Under the pieces are notes generated by a model. That model ran no database searches, was not told where the DNA came from, and was given only the letters and a program-made list of their open reading frames with translations. Position numbers and translations under genes: made by a program. Below, piece by piece: positions 28,391-37,837 of a stretch of 64,000 nucleotides of DNA. Source of the DNA: Methylobacterium brachythecii (lineage in GTDB: Bacteria; Pseudomonadota; Alphaproteobacteria; Rhizobiales; Beijerinckiaceae); the NCBI RefSeq assembly GCF_014196345.1, contig NZ_JACIDN010000006.1:62001-126000 (forward strand), given 5' to 3'. Within the stretch, counting starts at the first letter, position 1; each line of letters begins with the position of its first letter.

Positions 28391-29320
28391 ATGACCGCGC
28401 TGACGCTCGTCATCCCGATCTTCGGCCTCGTGATGATCGGCTGGCTCGCGGCCCTCACCAAGGTGCTGTCCGACCGCGTCAGCGAAGGGCTGTCGGAGTA
28501 CGTCTTCGCGATCGCGATTCCCGCGCTGATCATCACGACGCTGACGCGCCCCGGCATGAGCGGCGAGATCGCCTGGGGCTACTGGTTCAGCTATTTCGGC
28601 GGTGTGGCGGTCGCCTGGGCCATCGCCTCCTTCATCGGCACCCGGCGGGAGGGAGTCGACCGGCGCGGCGCGATCCTGCACGGCTTCGCGGCGAGTCAGT
28701 CGAACACGATCTTCGTCGGCGTTCCGATGATCCTGCAGGCCTATGGCGAGGAAGGCGCCTTTCCGCTCTTCATGCTGCTCGCCGTGCATCTGCCGCTGAT
28801 GATGGGGGCGGCCACCTTCCTGATCGAGTCGGACGGCGACCGTTCTCTCGCGGACCGGATCAAGGGGCTCGGACTCGTCCTGATCAAGAATCCGATCTTC
28901 CTGGCGCTGCTGACTGGCATGGCCATGAAGGTGTTCGGCATCAATCCGAGCGGGATGGCCAAGACCCTGCTCACCGACATCGGCAGTACGGCCTCGACCT
29001 GTGCGCTGATCGCGCTGGGCGCCGCCCTGAGACGCTACCGCGTGCTGCACGACCTGCCCGGCGCCACCATCATCGCGGCGCTGAAGCTCGGGATGCACCC
29101 GTTCGCCGTCTACGTCCTCGCCTTCCACGTCTTCACGATGCCGCCGGCCTATGCGGGCGTGGCCGTGCTGTTCGCGGCGATGCCGGTGGGGATCAACTCG
29201 TATTTGCTCGCCGCTCGCTATCGGACCGAGCAGGGCGTCATCGCCGCCTCGCTCCTCGTCTCGACGATCGCCGGGGCCGCAACGACCGTGGGCTGGCTGA
29301 TGCTGCTCGGGCGGGCGTGA
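28391..29320 (+). CDS. AEC-family (auxin efflux carrier-like) transporter
   Basis: A 309-residue integral membrane protein with about ten hydrophobic segments split into two five-helix halves, as in the AEC family (LVIPIFGLVMIGWLAA at the start; FAASQSNTIFVGVPMIL, and AAMPVGINSYLLAARY in the second half). Bacterial members export malonate, malate or other small organic acids; the substrate is not decidable here. It ends eight bases from the convergent SUKH gene's stop codon. Confidence 0.9.
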   Translation: MTALTLVIPIFGLVMIGWLAALTKVLSDRVSEGLSEYVFAIAIPALIITTLTRPGMSGEIAWGYWFSYFGGVAVAWAIASFIGTRREGVDRRGAILHGFAASQSNTIFVGVPMILQAYGEEGAFPLFMLLAVHLPLMMGAATFLIESDGDRSLADRIKGLGLVLIKNPIFLALLTGMAMKVFGINPSGMAKTLLTDIGSTASTCALIALGAALRRYRVLHDLPGATIIAALKLGMHPFAVYVLAFHVFTMPPAYAGVAVLFAAMPVGINSYLLAARYRTEQGVIAASLLVSTIAGAATTVGWLMLLGRA

Positions 29321-29327
29321 GCCGCGA

Positions 29328-30413
29328 TCAGCGATACGGGTCCAGATAGGTCGGCGCGAGTGCTTCGATCACCGCCTCCACCACGGCGATCTCGCGGTCG
29401 CAGAACGTCGTGACGTCGTCGGCGACCGGGTAGAGAAATCCGAACTCCACGGCCTTGTCGATGACGGCGTCGGTCGTGGCCTCGTGAATGTCCGACCAGG
29501 GCAGATCCGCCGTTTCGTCGTCGTCGAGCCCATCGAAGTCGACGAACGAGGACAGGCCTCCGTAGTACGTCTCGTGATCGACCCCGAAGATCCTGCCGCC
29601 GTGGCGCCCCTCGGCGACCTGCACGAAGTTGTTGCCGCCCGCATCAACCCCGACGAGATAGGCATGCCGCATCAACTCACCGCAATAGAAGTTGAATTCG
29701 CCGTCGCCGGTCGCGAGGTCGAAATCGGCGGCAGGGTTGCGGTTGCCGAGCCCAAACAGGTGTCGCGGGCCCTCGGCACGTGCCCGGAGCTTCGCGCGGA
29801 TCGCCGCTTCCTGAGCGGTGGCGTCGTCGAAGAAATCGCCCGACCCGCCCTTTTCACGATGCCGGTCGGCCACGAAGCTCCAGACCGGATCGCGATACCA
29901 TGAGAGGCTCAAGCCGTTCTTGCTCTTGAGAAACGCTCGATAGTCCGGCCGCAGGCGCATGCCGAAGCGGGATTCATGCGCGGCGATCATCGCGTCCGTC
30001 GCCGGCGCGAAGCCGTGATCCGACAGGACCCGGCCGAGATCGGCCGGCATCATCAGCATCGACGCCGTTGCGGGCCGCCCTCGCGGAGATGGGCGCGCCG
30101 AGAAGCTTACCTGCATCGGGATGCAGGCCTCGAAGAAGGCGGCGGGTGGTGTTTCGGACCGGAAGAACGTCGTGTTCGGCGTGACGGCGGTCTCGACGTA
30201 GTCGGGCGGCGGAGCTGCTTCGTCCTCGGCATGGAAAACGATCGAAAGCGCGACCGAGACCGTCTCCCCCTTACCCGTCACCTCGTAGCAAAAGCCGATG
30301 CGCTCGCCGTTCTCGATCGTGTCGACCGCATGCAGCTCTCGCGGGAACGTCCAGCGATCGTTCCTTTCGTCGTGGCTGCCGCTCCCGTGGGCGGTGATAG
30401 TGACCTTGCCCAT
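29328..30413 (-). CDS. SMI1/KNR4 (SUKH) domain protein with an extra N-terminal domain
   Basis: A 361-residue protein. Residues ~145-300 match the SUKH fold (AAHESRFGMRLRPDYRAFL, later YLVGVDAGGNNFVQVAEG and GRIFGVDHE). Residues 1-140 (MGKVTITAHGSGSHDERND...) form a separate domain that I do not recognise. Many SUKH proteins are immunity proteins against contact-dependent or secreted toxins, but no toxin gene is visible nearby. The gene follows ycxB by 38 bases at the end of the cobS-cobT unit. The start was set at the ATG before GKVTITA; the upstream frame overlaps ycxB and looks non-coding. Confidence 0.8.
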   Translation of the reverse strand: MGKVTITAHGSGSHDERNDRWTFPRELHAVDTIENGERIGFCYEVTGKGETVSVALSIVFHAEDEAAPPPDYVETAVTPNTTFFRSETPPAAFFEACIPMQVSFSARPSPRGRPATASMLMMPADLGRVLSDHGFAPATDAMIAAHESRFGMRLRPDYRAFLKSKNGLSLSWYRDPVWSFVADRHREKGGSGDFFDDATAQEAAIRAKLRARAEGPRHLFGLGNRNPAADFDLATGDGEFNFYCGELMRHAYLVGVDAGGNNFVQVAEGRHGGRIFGVDHETYYGGLSSFVDFDGLDDDETADLPWSDIHEATTDAVIDKAVEFGFLYPVADDVTTFCDREIAVVEAVIEALAPTYLDPYR

Positions 30414-30451
30414 GCCTTTCTCCGAAAGCGCCGTGCCGCGGCAGCCAGCCG

Positions 30452-30994
30452 TCAGCCGAAGAACGCCCGTTGCCGCTTCACGCCGGCCTGCTGCAGGTGA
30501 CTGCGGAGCTCCGCGACCTGCTGCGCCGTGAGGATCCGTTTCGGCAGGATCTGATAGGCTCGCGACGAGATGTAGAGCAGGATCAGCTCGCCGTTCTCCT
30601 GCCACTTCACGTAATCGCCCCAGGGCAGGTCGGAGCGCATCGTCTCGCCGACGACCTCGTAGCTGCGCTCGCTCCATCTGACGTGAAGCTCTTCCTTGAG
30701 GCTGCGCTGCTCGCGGAATTGCCGGCGAACGGTCCACGGCAGGACCACCCAACGGACGAACAGGAAAAGGCCGTAGAGATAGGCGGCCATCACCAACACG
30801 GCGATCGCCGCGATCCAAGCCGCGTCACGGGATGGGGCCACGGCGGCGTAGGTGGCGAGTGCCGCGCCCATGGCAAGCACGGCGACCAACAGGATCGTAC
30901 TGCGGGTGGCCATGGCGTAACGGTGATGCAGCCGGGCCGCATTCAGCGCATCCGACACGGTCAAGCGGACCACGGCCGGAGGCGCCTCGCTCAT
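30452..30994 (-). CDS. YcxB-like membrane protein
   Basis: A 180-residue protein with two close membrane helices at about 32-55 and 62-88, followed by a soluble domain with the YcxB-like pattern ([42 protein letters not shown]). It is placed in the YcxB family by this C-terminal half. Start and stop overlap with cobT (ATGA), so it is translationally coupled to it, and the SUKH gene follows. The function of the family is unknown. Confidence 0.75.
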   Translation of the reverse strand: MSEAPPAVVRLTVSDALNAARLHHRYAMATRSTILLVAVLAMGAALATYAAVAPSRDAAWIAAIAVLVMAAYLYGLFLFVRWVVLPWTVRRQFREQRSLKEELHVRWSERSYEVVGETMRSDLPWGDYVKWQENGELILLYISSRAYQILPKRILTAQQVAELRSHLQQAGVKRQRAFFG

Positions 30995-32928
30995 CGGGCG
31001 CCGGAGACCCGCGTTGCCGCGATCCTCGTAGGCGATCTGCGCGGCGCCGGCCGCGCCGGGGCGCCCCGTGCGTCCTCCTCGAACAGCTCCGCCAGCTTCT
31101 CGGTCATCGCGCCACCGAGTTCCTCGGCGTCGATGATCGTCACGGCGCGCCGGTAGTATCGGGTCACGTCGTGGCCGATGCCGATGGCGAGGAGTTCGAC
31201 CGGCGAGCGCGTCTCGATCTCTTCGATCATCCAGCGCAGGTGCCGTTCGAGGTAGTTGCCAGGGTTGACCGAGAGCGTCGAATCGTCGACCGGGGCGCCG
31301 TCGGAGATCACCATCAGGATCTTACGCTGCTCGGGGCGACCGAGCAGGCGCTTATGCGCCCAATCGAGGGCTTCGCCATCGATGTTCTCCTTGAGCAGCC
31401 CCTCGCGCATCATCAGCCCGAGATTCTTTCGGGCACGGCGCCAGGGGGCGTCGGCGGGTTTATAGATGATGTGGCGCAGGTCGTTCAGGCGACCCGGCGA
31501 CGACGGCTTGGCGCCGGCGAGCCACGCCTCGCGCGACTGGCCGCCCTTCCAGGCCCGCGTCGTGAAGCCGAGGATCTCGACCTTGACGCCGCAGCGCTCC
31601 AGCGTGCGCGCGAGAATGTCGGCGCAGGTCGCCGCCACCGTGATCGGCCGGCCGCGCATCGAGCCCGAATTGTCGAGCAGCAGCGTGACGACGGTATCGC
31701 GGAAATTGGTGTCCTTCTCCTGCTTGAAGGAGAGGGGCTGGAACGGGTCCATGACCACGCGCACCAGCCTGGCCGGATCGAGCTGGCCCTCTTCGAGATC
31801 GAAGTCCCAGGCGCGGTTCTGTTGCGCGAGCAAGCGGCGCTGCAAGCGGTTGGCGAGCCGGCCGACCACGCCCTGGAGATGGGCGAGCTGCTTGTCGAGA
31901 TAGGAGCGCAGTCGCGACAGTTCTTCGGCATCGCAGAGGTCTTCGGCGTGGACCTCCTCGTCGAAGCGCGGATTGTAGACCTTGTATTCGGGGCCGATGA
32001 CCTGGTTGGGGCGCGGGGTCGGCGGCCGTGAATTCTCCGAGGCCTGCTCCGAGTCGGCGTCATCGGCGTCGTCGGGGAGTTCGCCCGATGGAGCGTCGGC
32101 CGATTCGGTTGCTCCCTCGTCGAGATCCTCGGCCTCTTCTTCCGTGACCTCGATCTCGGCGCGGTCGCCCTGCGACTGCTCCTCGGCGTCGCCGCTATTG
32201 GGCTGCTGCTCGTCGTCCTGGCTCTCGGACTCGTCCTCGTTCTCGTCGTCCTCCGGATCGAACGGCGTCTCGTCCGCCATGTCGAGGGAGGTCAGGAGGT
32301 CGCGCACCGAGCGCGCGAAGGCGCGCTGGTTCTCTAGCGAGCCAATCAGGCCGTCGAGGTTCTTGCCCGCCTTCTCCTCGATATGCTCGCGCCAGAGGTC
32401 GACGATCTTTCGCGCGGCGGCCGGGGGGCGCTGGCCGGTCAGGCGCTCGCGCACCATCAGCGCGACGGCATCCTCCATCGGCGCGTCGGCGCGGTCGGTG
32501 ATGTCCTCGTAGCGGCCGCCGCGATGGTAGCGATCCTCCAGCATCGCGGTGATGTTGGAGGCGACGCCGGCCATACGGCGCGAGCCGATCGCCTCGACGC
32601 GGGCCTGTTCGACGGCATCGAACACCGAGCGGGCCTGCGCATTCTCCGGCGCGAGCCGGCGGTGCACGCCGGCATCGTGGCAACCGAGGCGCAAAGCCAT
32701 CGAATCCGAATGGCCGCGCAGCACCGCCACGTCTTCGGGCGTCAGCTTGCGGGCAGGCTCCGGGAGACGCGCCTTGTCGCCGAGCAGGGCAGGACGGTCG
32801 CTGGCGTAGGTGACCTCGACCTCGGAGCGCCGCGCGATCGCCCGCAGGCAGCCGGCCACGGAGCGCTTCAGCGGCTCTGCGACGGGCTCACGGTTGGCGG
32901 CAGCCTTGCTGCGGTTGGGGATGGACAA
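30991..32928 (-). CDS. cobT: Cobaltochelatase subunit CobT
   Basis: A 645-residue partner of CobS and CobN in ATP-dependent cobalt insertion into hydrogenobyrinic acid a,c-diamide (aerobic cobalamin route). The N-terminal helical region leads to a long acidic stretch (~225-300, mostly Asp and Glu). The C-terminal part is a VWA/integrin-I domain with the MIDAS motif [11 protein letters not shown]. cobS lies 13 bases upstream. CobN is not in the window. The acidic linker is typical of CobT. Confidence 0.96.
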   Translation of the reverse strand: MSIPNRSKAAANREPVAEPLKRSVAGCLRAIARRSEVEVTYASDRPALLGDKARLPEPARKLTPEDVAVLRGHSDSMALRLGCHDAGVHRRLAPENAQARSVFDAVEQARVEAIGSRRMAGVASNITAMLEDRYHRGGRYEDITDRADAPMEDAVALMVRERLTGQRPPAAARKIVDLWREHIEEKAGKNLDGLIGSLENQRAFARSVRDLLTSLDMADETPFDPEDDENEDESESQDDEQQPNSGDAEEQSQGDRAEIEVTEEEAEDLDEGATESADAPSGELPDDADDADSEQASENSRPPTPRPNQVIGPEYKVYNPRFDEEVHAEDLCDAEELSRLRSYLDKQLAHLQGVVGRLANRLQRRLLAQQNRAWDFDLEEGQLDPARLVRVVMDPFQPLSFKQEKDTNFRDTVVTLLLDNSGSMRGRPITVAATCADILARTLERCGVKVEILGFTTRAWKGGQSREAWLAGAKPSSPGRLNDLRHIIYKPADAPWRRARKNLGLMMREGLLKENIDGEALDWAHKRLLGRPEQRKILMVISDGAPVDDSTLSVNPGNYLERHLRWMIEEIETRSPVELLAIGIGHDVTRYYRRAVTIIDAEELGGAMTEKLAELFEEDARGAPARPAPRRSPTRIAATRVSGAR

Positions 32929-32941
32929 GCGTGTTCGTCCG

Positions 32942-33925
32942 TCAGCTCAGGGCCACGTTCACCGCGCTCTCGGGCAGCTCCTTGCCGAAGGCGCGCTGGT
33001 AGAATTCGGCGACGAGCGGTCGCTCCAGCTCGTCGCACTTATTCAGGAAGGTCACGCGGAAGGCGAAGCCGATATCCTTGAAGATGTCGGCATTCTCGGC
33101 CCAGGTGATCACCGTGCGCGGGCTCATCACGGTCGAGAGATCGCCGTTGATGAACGCGTTGCGGGTGAGGTCCGCGACGCGCACCATCCGGTTGACCAGG
33201 TCCTTGCCCTGCTCGTTGCGGTAATGGACGGCCTTCGAGAGGATGATGTCCACCTCGCGGTCATGCGGCAGGTAGTTCAGCGTCGTGACGATCGACCAGC
33301 GGTCCATCTGGCCCTGATTGATCTGCTGCGTGCCGTGATAGAGTCCCGACGTATCGCCGAGGCCCACCGTGTTGGCCGTGGCGAACAGGCGAAAGGCCGG
33401 GTGAGGGCGGATGACGCGCTTCTGGTCGAGCAGCGTCAGGCGGCCGGACACCTCCAGCACGCGCTGAATCACGAACATCACGTCCGGGCGGCCGGCATCG
33501 TATTCGTCGAAGACAAGCGCGACGTTGTTCTGGAGCGCCCAAGGCAGAATGCCGTCCTGGAAGGCGGTGACCTGCTTGCCTTCCTGCAGGACGATGGCGT
33601 CCTTGCCGACGAGATCGATGCGCGAGATGTGGCTGTCGAGGTTCACCCGCACGCAAGGCCAGTTCAGCCGCGAGGCGACCTGCTCGATGTGCGTCGACTT
33701 GCCGGTGCCGTGATAGCCGGTGACCATGACGCGGCGGTTCTTGGCGAAGCCCGCCAGGATCGAGAGCGTGGTCTCGCGGTCGAAGATATAGTCCTCGTCG
33801 CGGTCCGGAACGTGCTCGTCGGCCTCGGAGAAGGCGGGCACCTTGAGGTCGAGGTCGATGCCGAAGGCCTCGCGGACGGAGACTTCCCGGTCGGGGAGCG
33901 AGGCGTACGTGTCGTCAGAAAGCAT
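32942..33925 (-). CDS. cobS: Cobaltochelatase subunit CobS (AAA+ ATPase)
   Basis: A 327-residue MoxR-like AAA+ ATPase that forms the motor ring with CobT. Walker A is GYHGTGKST (70-78), and Walker B is VALVFDEYD (D140, E141). The sensor region follows ([12 protein letters not shown]). The N-terminal ~45 residues ([17 protein letters not shown]) are the CobS-specific extension. Start at the ATG at 33925; an in-frame run further upstream is not CobS-like. It is first in a unit with cobT, ycxB and the SUKH gene. Confidence 0.96.
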   Translation of the reverse strand: MLSDDTYASLPDREVSVREAFGIDLDLKVPAFSEADEHVPDRDEDYIFDRETTLSILAGFAKNRRVMVTGYHGTGKSTHIEQVASRLNWPCVRVNLDSHISRIDLVGKDAIVLQEGKQVTAFQDGILPWALQNNVALVFDEYDAGRPDVMFVIQRVLEVSGRLTLLDQKRVIRPHPAFRLFATANTVGLGDTSGLYHGTQQINQGQMDRWSIVTTLNYLPHDREVDIILSKAVHYRNEQGKDLVNRMVRVADLTRNAFINGDLSTVMSPRTVITWAENADIFKDIGFAFRVTFLNKCDELERPLVAEFYQRAFGKELPESAVNVALS

Positions 33926-34129
33926 GAATGGCCTCTTCGGGGCGCGTGCGCCCGCGTCAATCGCTGGCTTGCGCCTGGCTCTAGGACAGGCCGCTGGACG
34001 GAATATCGATGCCTTCCTTAGTCGCCGGGTCCGGCAGCCGCCAAGGGGGCTGGCCGGATATAGTTCCCGGCGACGGGATTGCCGCCCCCCGTTGGGTAGC
34101 ATCCTTCATGCCGTGGGCGCGCGCCTCGA

Positions 34130-34810
34130 TCAGCAGAGGTTGGCGGCGCGCAGCACGTCGTGGGCGCGGATGATGTCGCGCAGCCGGTCCTCGAAGGAGC
34201 GGTCGCCGCCATTGGCGTCGGGGTGGAAGCGCTTCACCAGGGTCTTGTACTGCGCCTTGATCGCCGCCGTGTCGGCCGTCTCGTCGAGGCCGAGCACGTC
34301 GAGCGCCTTGCGGGCAGCAGGCGAGAGGCGAGGGCGCATCGGTTCCGGAGGGGCACGGCGCTCCTTGCCGGCGACGCCAGCGGCCCGCAGCACACCGAGC
34401 GGGTCGGCATAGGCCCAGTCGCGTTCCGTCTCGGGCTTGCTCTTGTCCGCCGCGCGGCCACCGGTGCCCATCGACCAGGTCGGCCGATGGCCGATGATCG
34501 CGTCCTTCTGGAAGGCCTGGACCGCGTCGTCGTTCATGCCGTCGAAGTAGTTGTAGGAGGCGTTGTAGGCGCGCACGTGATCGATGCAGAAGCGAAGGTA
34601 CTCGCCCTCGTGCTTGCGGCCCTTGGGGGCGCGGTAGAGGCCGGGATGCTCGCAACCGGGCACCTCGCAGAGCGCGTCGGCCGCAGCTTTGCCGGCCGCG
34701 CCTTTCCTGCCGCCGCCCTTGCCCGCGCCAGTCTTGCCCGAGTCGGCATTCGGGTCGTCGCATTTGGGCTTGATGCGGATGCTGTCGAACAGCGGCGAGT
34801 TGAGATCCAT
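34130..34810 (-). CDS. DnaJ-domain protein
   Basis: A 226-residue protein whose C-terminal ~60 residues are a J domain (ALDVLGLDETADTAAIKAQYKTL then the HPD motif in RFHPDANGG), which would stimulate a DnaK-type chaperone. The N-terminal ~150 residues are a cysteine-containing region (CEVPGCEHPGLYRAPKGR) of alphaproteobacterial J proteins found next to cobS. The ATG at 34810 begins MDLNSPLFDSIR. A 204-base gap separates it from cobS on the same strand. Confidence 0.9.
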   Translation of the reverse strand: MDLNSPLFDSIRIKPKCDDPNADSGKTGAGKGGGRKGAAGKAAADALCEVPGCEHPGLYRAPKGRKHEGEYLRFCIDHVRAYNASYNYFDGMNDDAVQAFQKDAIIGHRPTWSMGTGGRAADKSKPETERDWAYADPLGVLRAAGVAGKERRAPPEPMRPRLSPAARKALDVLGLDETADTAAIKAQYKTLVKRFHPDANGGDRSFEDRLRDIIRAHDVLRAANLC

Positions 34811-34952
34811 GACGACGCGATTATGAGGGGGTGGACCGGAGACACAAGTCCGACGGGCCTGATGACGCATGCGCCGTTTCGGGCTTGACGGCCACGGGCA
34901 CCGATCGCCCCCGGTTCGGATCAGCCGGCGCGGCAGGCAGTTGGAGACGACG

Positions 34953-35237
34953 ATGAGCGGCCAGGGCACGCTGAAGGACTGGATCGGACAGAGGCTGCAG
35001 GCGGAACTCGCGCCGACCCATCTCGACGTGGTCGACGAGTCCCACATGCATGCCGGCCATTCCGGCGCGCGGCCGGGCGGCGAAACGCATTACAGGGTGG
35101 ATGTGGTCTCGGCCGCCTTCGAAGGGAAGAGCCGCGTCGAGCGCCATCGCCTCGTGAACGGCATGCTCGCACCGGCCTTCGAGCGCGGGCTCCACGCGCT
35201 CGCGCTCAAGGCCCGCACCCCGGCCGAAGCCGGCTGA
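34953..35237 (+). CDS. BolA-family protein
   Basis: A 94-residue BolA-like protein, probably binding iron-sulfur glutaredoxin. The family motifs are LAPTHLDVVDESHMHAGHSG and the helix-turn region RHRLVNGMLAPAFERGLHALALKA. The His in ESHMHAGHSG is the likely cluster-contact residue. GGAG lies ahead of the ATG at 34953. It diverges from the dnaJ-like gene and is followed ten bases later by arfB. Confidence 0.93.
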   Translation: MSGQGTLKDWIGQRLQAELAPTHLDVVDESHMHAGHSGARPGGETHYRVDVVSAAFEGKSRVERHRLVNGMLAPAFERGLHALALKARTPAEAG

Positions 35238-35247
35238 CGCCCTGCCG

Positions 35248-35670
35248 ATGGCGCTCCAATGCACGCCGCAGATCGCCATCGACGAGGCCGAGCTCGAAGA
35301 AAACTTCGTGCGCGCCTCCGGGCCGGGCGGCCAGAACGTCAACAAGGTAGCGAGCGCGGTGCAGCTGCGCTTCGACGTGCGGCGCTCGCCCTCCCTGCCG
35401 AACGCGGTCGCCGTTCGGCTGATGAAGCTCGCGGGGCGCCGGCTCACCGATGATGGCGTGCTGGTGATCGACGCACGTCAGCACCGCACCCAGGAGCGCA
35501 ACCGCGCCGACGCCCGCGACCGTCTCGCCGCCCTCGTCGCCGAAGCGGCGGTGCCGCCGAAGCCGAGGCGCGCGACGCGGCCGACGCTCGCATCCAAGAC
35601 ACGTCGGCTCGAAACCAAGAGTCGGCGCGGCGCTGTCAAGCGCATGCGTGGCGATACCGGCGGCGACTAG
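35248..35670 (+). CDS. arfB: Alternative ribosome-rescue factor ArfB (GGQ peptidyl-tRNA hydrolase)
   Basis: A 140-residue protein that would release peptides from stalled ribosomes without a stop codon. The catalytic GGQ lies at 27-29 (SGPGGQNVNK). The C-terminal ~40 residues are basic (KTRRLETKSRRGAVKRMRG), as needed to enter the empty mRNA channel. Length and tail are normal for ArfB/YaeJ. It is cotranscribed with bolA. Confidence 0.93.
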   Translation: MALQCTPQIAIDEAELEENFVRASGPGGQNVNKVASAVQLRFDVRRSPSLPNAVAVRLMKLAGRRLTDDGVLVIDARQHRTQERNRADARDRLAALVAEAAVPPKPRRATRPTLASKTRRLETKSRRGAVKRMRGDTGGD

Positions 35671-35710
35671 CCTGTCACGGACGACCGGGCGCGCACTCAC
35701 GCAATCCCTT

Positions 35711-35731
35711 CCCGGACGCTTGAAGCGTCGG
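35711..35731 (+). terminator. Hairpin between convergent arfB and methyltransferase genes
   Basis: GACGCT and AGCGTC form a short stem with flanking G/C pairs, in a 119-base gap between two converging genes. There is no T-run. It may end either transcript. Confidence 0.35.
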
Positions 35732-35789
35732 GGGAGTGGGGTCTGATCAATCCGGAGAAGGTTGCGAACCTAAACCGCGATCTGCCGCC

Positions 35790-36728
35790 TCAAACGGGCT
35801 TGCGCAACACCGCGATCCGCCCCGGTACGTCCCGTCCGCGCTGCCGCCTGACGGCCGCCTGGGAGAGGAAGGCGACGTCGAGCCCAGCACGCCTGACGGC
35901 CTCGCACAGATGGGCGTCGCCATGCGCGTAGCGACCATCCGGCCCGAGCACGACGCCGTCGCCGTCATGCGACTGGATCGAGACGGCCGCGAGCGCGCCC
36001 GGCTGCAGCACGCGGCCGATCGCCGAGAAGACCGAGGTGAGATCGGGTAGATAGATCAGCACGTCAGCCGCGATCGCAAGGTCGGCGCTCTCCGGCGGCT
36101 CCTCTGCGAGGAACACCGTCAGCTCGCCCTCGCAGAGCCGCGCGTAAAGCCCGCTGCGGCGCGCAAAAGCCAGCATTTCCGGTGAGAGGTCGACGCCGGT
36201 CAGCGACCCGACGCGCCCCGCAAGCGCGCGTCCCATCAGTCCAGTTCCGCAGCCGAGATCGAGCGCCGTCTCGAATCGGGGTCGAGCATCGCGCAGGGCG
36301 TCGAGCGCCTCGATGATCAGTTCCGGTCCGCGATAATGCAGATCGTCGACGAGGTGCCGCTCGAAGCGCGCGGCGTAGCCGTCGAAGAGCGCCCGCACAT
36401 AGTCCGGCGTGATCGCGGCCAGGGCGTCGCCCGTGCCGAGATCGGCGAGGTGAAGTCGCGCTCCGAGGGCGTCGTCCGGGTCAATGTCCAGTGCCTTGGC
36501 ATAGGCCGCCCGGGCGGCCTCCTCGGCGGCAGGCTCGTTCGAGGCCAGGAACAACGCCTCGCGCGCCCGGCCGAGCAGGAACCAAGCGGGAGCGTATCGC
36601 GGCGCGATCTCGATGGCCTGCTCCGCCATCTCGGCGGCAGCCCCAGCCTCTCCCTCGGCGAGACACGCCTCCGCATAGGCGAAGCGGCGGTCGGCCAGTA
36701 GGTCTCCGGAAGAGCGTTGGCGAGACAT
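35790..36728 (-). CDS. TPR-linked SAM-dependent methyltransferase
   Basis: A 312-residue protein. Residues ~15-105 are tetratricopeptide-like helices (ADRRFAYAEACLAEGEAGAAAEMAEQAI, YAKALDIDPDD). A class I methyltransferase domain follows, with the SAM motif ALDLGCGTGLMG and SLTGVDLSPEMLA. The linker (DYVRALFDGYAARFERHLVDDLHYRGP) is typical of a family often called contractile/TPR methyltransferases. The substrate is unknown. The start was placed at MSRQRSSGD; a GTG 12 codons upstream is possible. The exonuclease gene diverges from it. Confidence 0.85.
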   Translation of the reverse strand: MSRQRSSGDLLADRRFAYAEACLAEGEAGAAAEMAEQAIEIAPRYAPAWFLLGRAREALFLASNEPAAEEAARAAYAKALDIDPDDALGARLHLADLGTGDALAAITPDYVRALFDGYAARFERHLVDDLHYRGPELIIEALDALRDARPRFETALDLGCGTGLMGRALAGRVGSLTGVDLSPEMLAFARRSGLYARLCEGELTVFLAEEPPESADLAIAADVLIYLPDLTSVFSAIGRVLQPGALAAVSIQSHDGDGVVLGPDGRYAHGDAHLCEAVRRAGLDVAFLSQAAVRRQRGRDVPGRIAVLRKPV

Positions 36729-36778
36729 GGTGTCTGAGGCGGGATGCTGAGGGGTGGCCGCCACCTATATCCGTATCG

Positions 36779-37837
36779 ATGCCGATCAGCGCTTCTGAAT
36801 TGCTCACCCTGACACGCGAGGGCCTGTACTGCCCGCTCGGACGCTTCCACGTCGATCCGACCTGGCCCGTGGAGCGCGCGCTGATCACCCACGGCCATGC
36901 CGACCATGCGCGCTCGGGGCACGGCGAGGTGCTCGCCACGCCGGAGACGCTGCGGATCATGGCCGTGCGCTACGGCGAGGATTTTTGCCGGTCGCGGCAG
37001 GAGGCATGCCTCGGCGAGCCGATGCGGATCGGCGATGTGACGGTGCGCTTCGCACCCGCCGGGCACGTGCTCGGATCGGCGCAGATCGCGATCGAGAAGG
37101 ACGGCAAGCGCATCGTCGTCTCGGGCGACTACAAGCGCGCGCCGGACCCGACCTGCCTACCGTTCGAGGTCGTGCCGTGCGATGTCTTCATCACCGAAGC
37201 GACCTTCGGCCTTCCGGTCTTCGTGCATCCCGACACCCGCGGCGAGGTGAGGAAGCTGCTCGACTCGGTCGCGTTGTTTCCCGAGCGTGCGCACATCGTC
37301 GGCGCCTACGCGCTCGGCAAGGCGCAACGGGTGATGGCCCTGCTTCGCGAAGAAGGCTGGGACCGGCCGATCCACCTGCACGGCGCGATGGAGAAGCTCA
37401 CCGAACTCTACAAGCAGGAAGGCATCCCGCTCGGCGAGACGCCGAAGGTCGTCGCCGCCGAGCGCAAGGACCTGCACGGTGCCATCGTGATCTGTCCGCC
37501 GTCCTCGATCCAGGACCTGTGGGCGCGAAAATTTCCCGATCCGGTGACGGCCTTCGCCTCGGGATGGATGCGGGTGCGCGCTCGCGCCCGCCAGAAAGGC
37601 GTCGAGCTGCCGCTGGTGATCTCCGACCATTCCGACTGGCCTGACCTCTGCCGCACCATCCGGGAAATCGGGGCGGAGGAGGTTTGGGTGACGCATGGGC
37701 AGGAGGATGCGCTCGTCCACTGGTGCGGCACGCAGGGCATCAAGGCCAAGCCGCTGCACATGCTGGGCTATGGCGATGATGGCGAGGCCGAGCCCGATCC
37801 TGGCGCGAAGCCGGAGATGGAGGAGGCCTCGGCGTGA
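36779..37837 (+). CDS. Ligase-associated DNA exonuclease (MBL fold, beta-CASP-like)
   Basis: A 352-residue metallo-beta-lactamase-fold nuclease of the group always found with an ATP-dependent DNA ligase. The metal site is HGHADH at 38-43, with later ligands in PAGHVLGSAQI, VVSGDYKRAPD and the C-terminal SDHSDWPDL. It shares a GTGA overlap with the ligase gene (37834-37837), so it is translationally coupled. The pair probably acts in DNA-end processing and sealing during repair; the third usual partner, a DEXH helicase, is not next to it. Confidence 0.9.
   Translation: MPISASELLTLTREGLYCPLGRFHVDPTWPVERALITHGHADHARSGHGEVLATPETLRIMAVRYGEDFCRSRQEACLGEPMRIGDVTVRFAPAGHVLGSAQIAIEKDGKRIVVSGDYKRAPDPTCLPFEVVPCDVFITEATFGLPVFVHPDTRGEVRKLLDSVALFPERAHIVGAYALGKAQRVMALLREEGWDRPIHLHGAMEKLTELYKQEGIPLGETPKVVAAERKDLHGAIVICPPSSIQDLWARKFPDPVTAFASGWMRVRARARQKGVELPLVISDHSDWPDLCRTIREIGAEEVWVTHGQEDALVHWCGTQGIKAKPLHMLGYGDDGEAEPDPGAKPEMEEASA

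Noticed and set aside
29328..30994. A toxin/immunity or polymorphic-toxin locus because of the SUKH domain
   Set aside because: No toxin domain, secretion tag, RHS/CDI-type repeat or second immunity gene is present; the neighbours are core genes.
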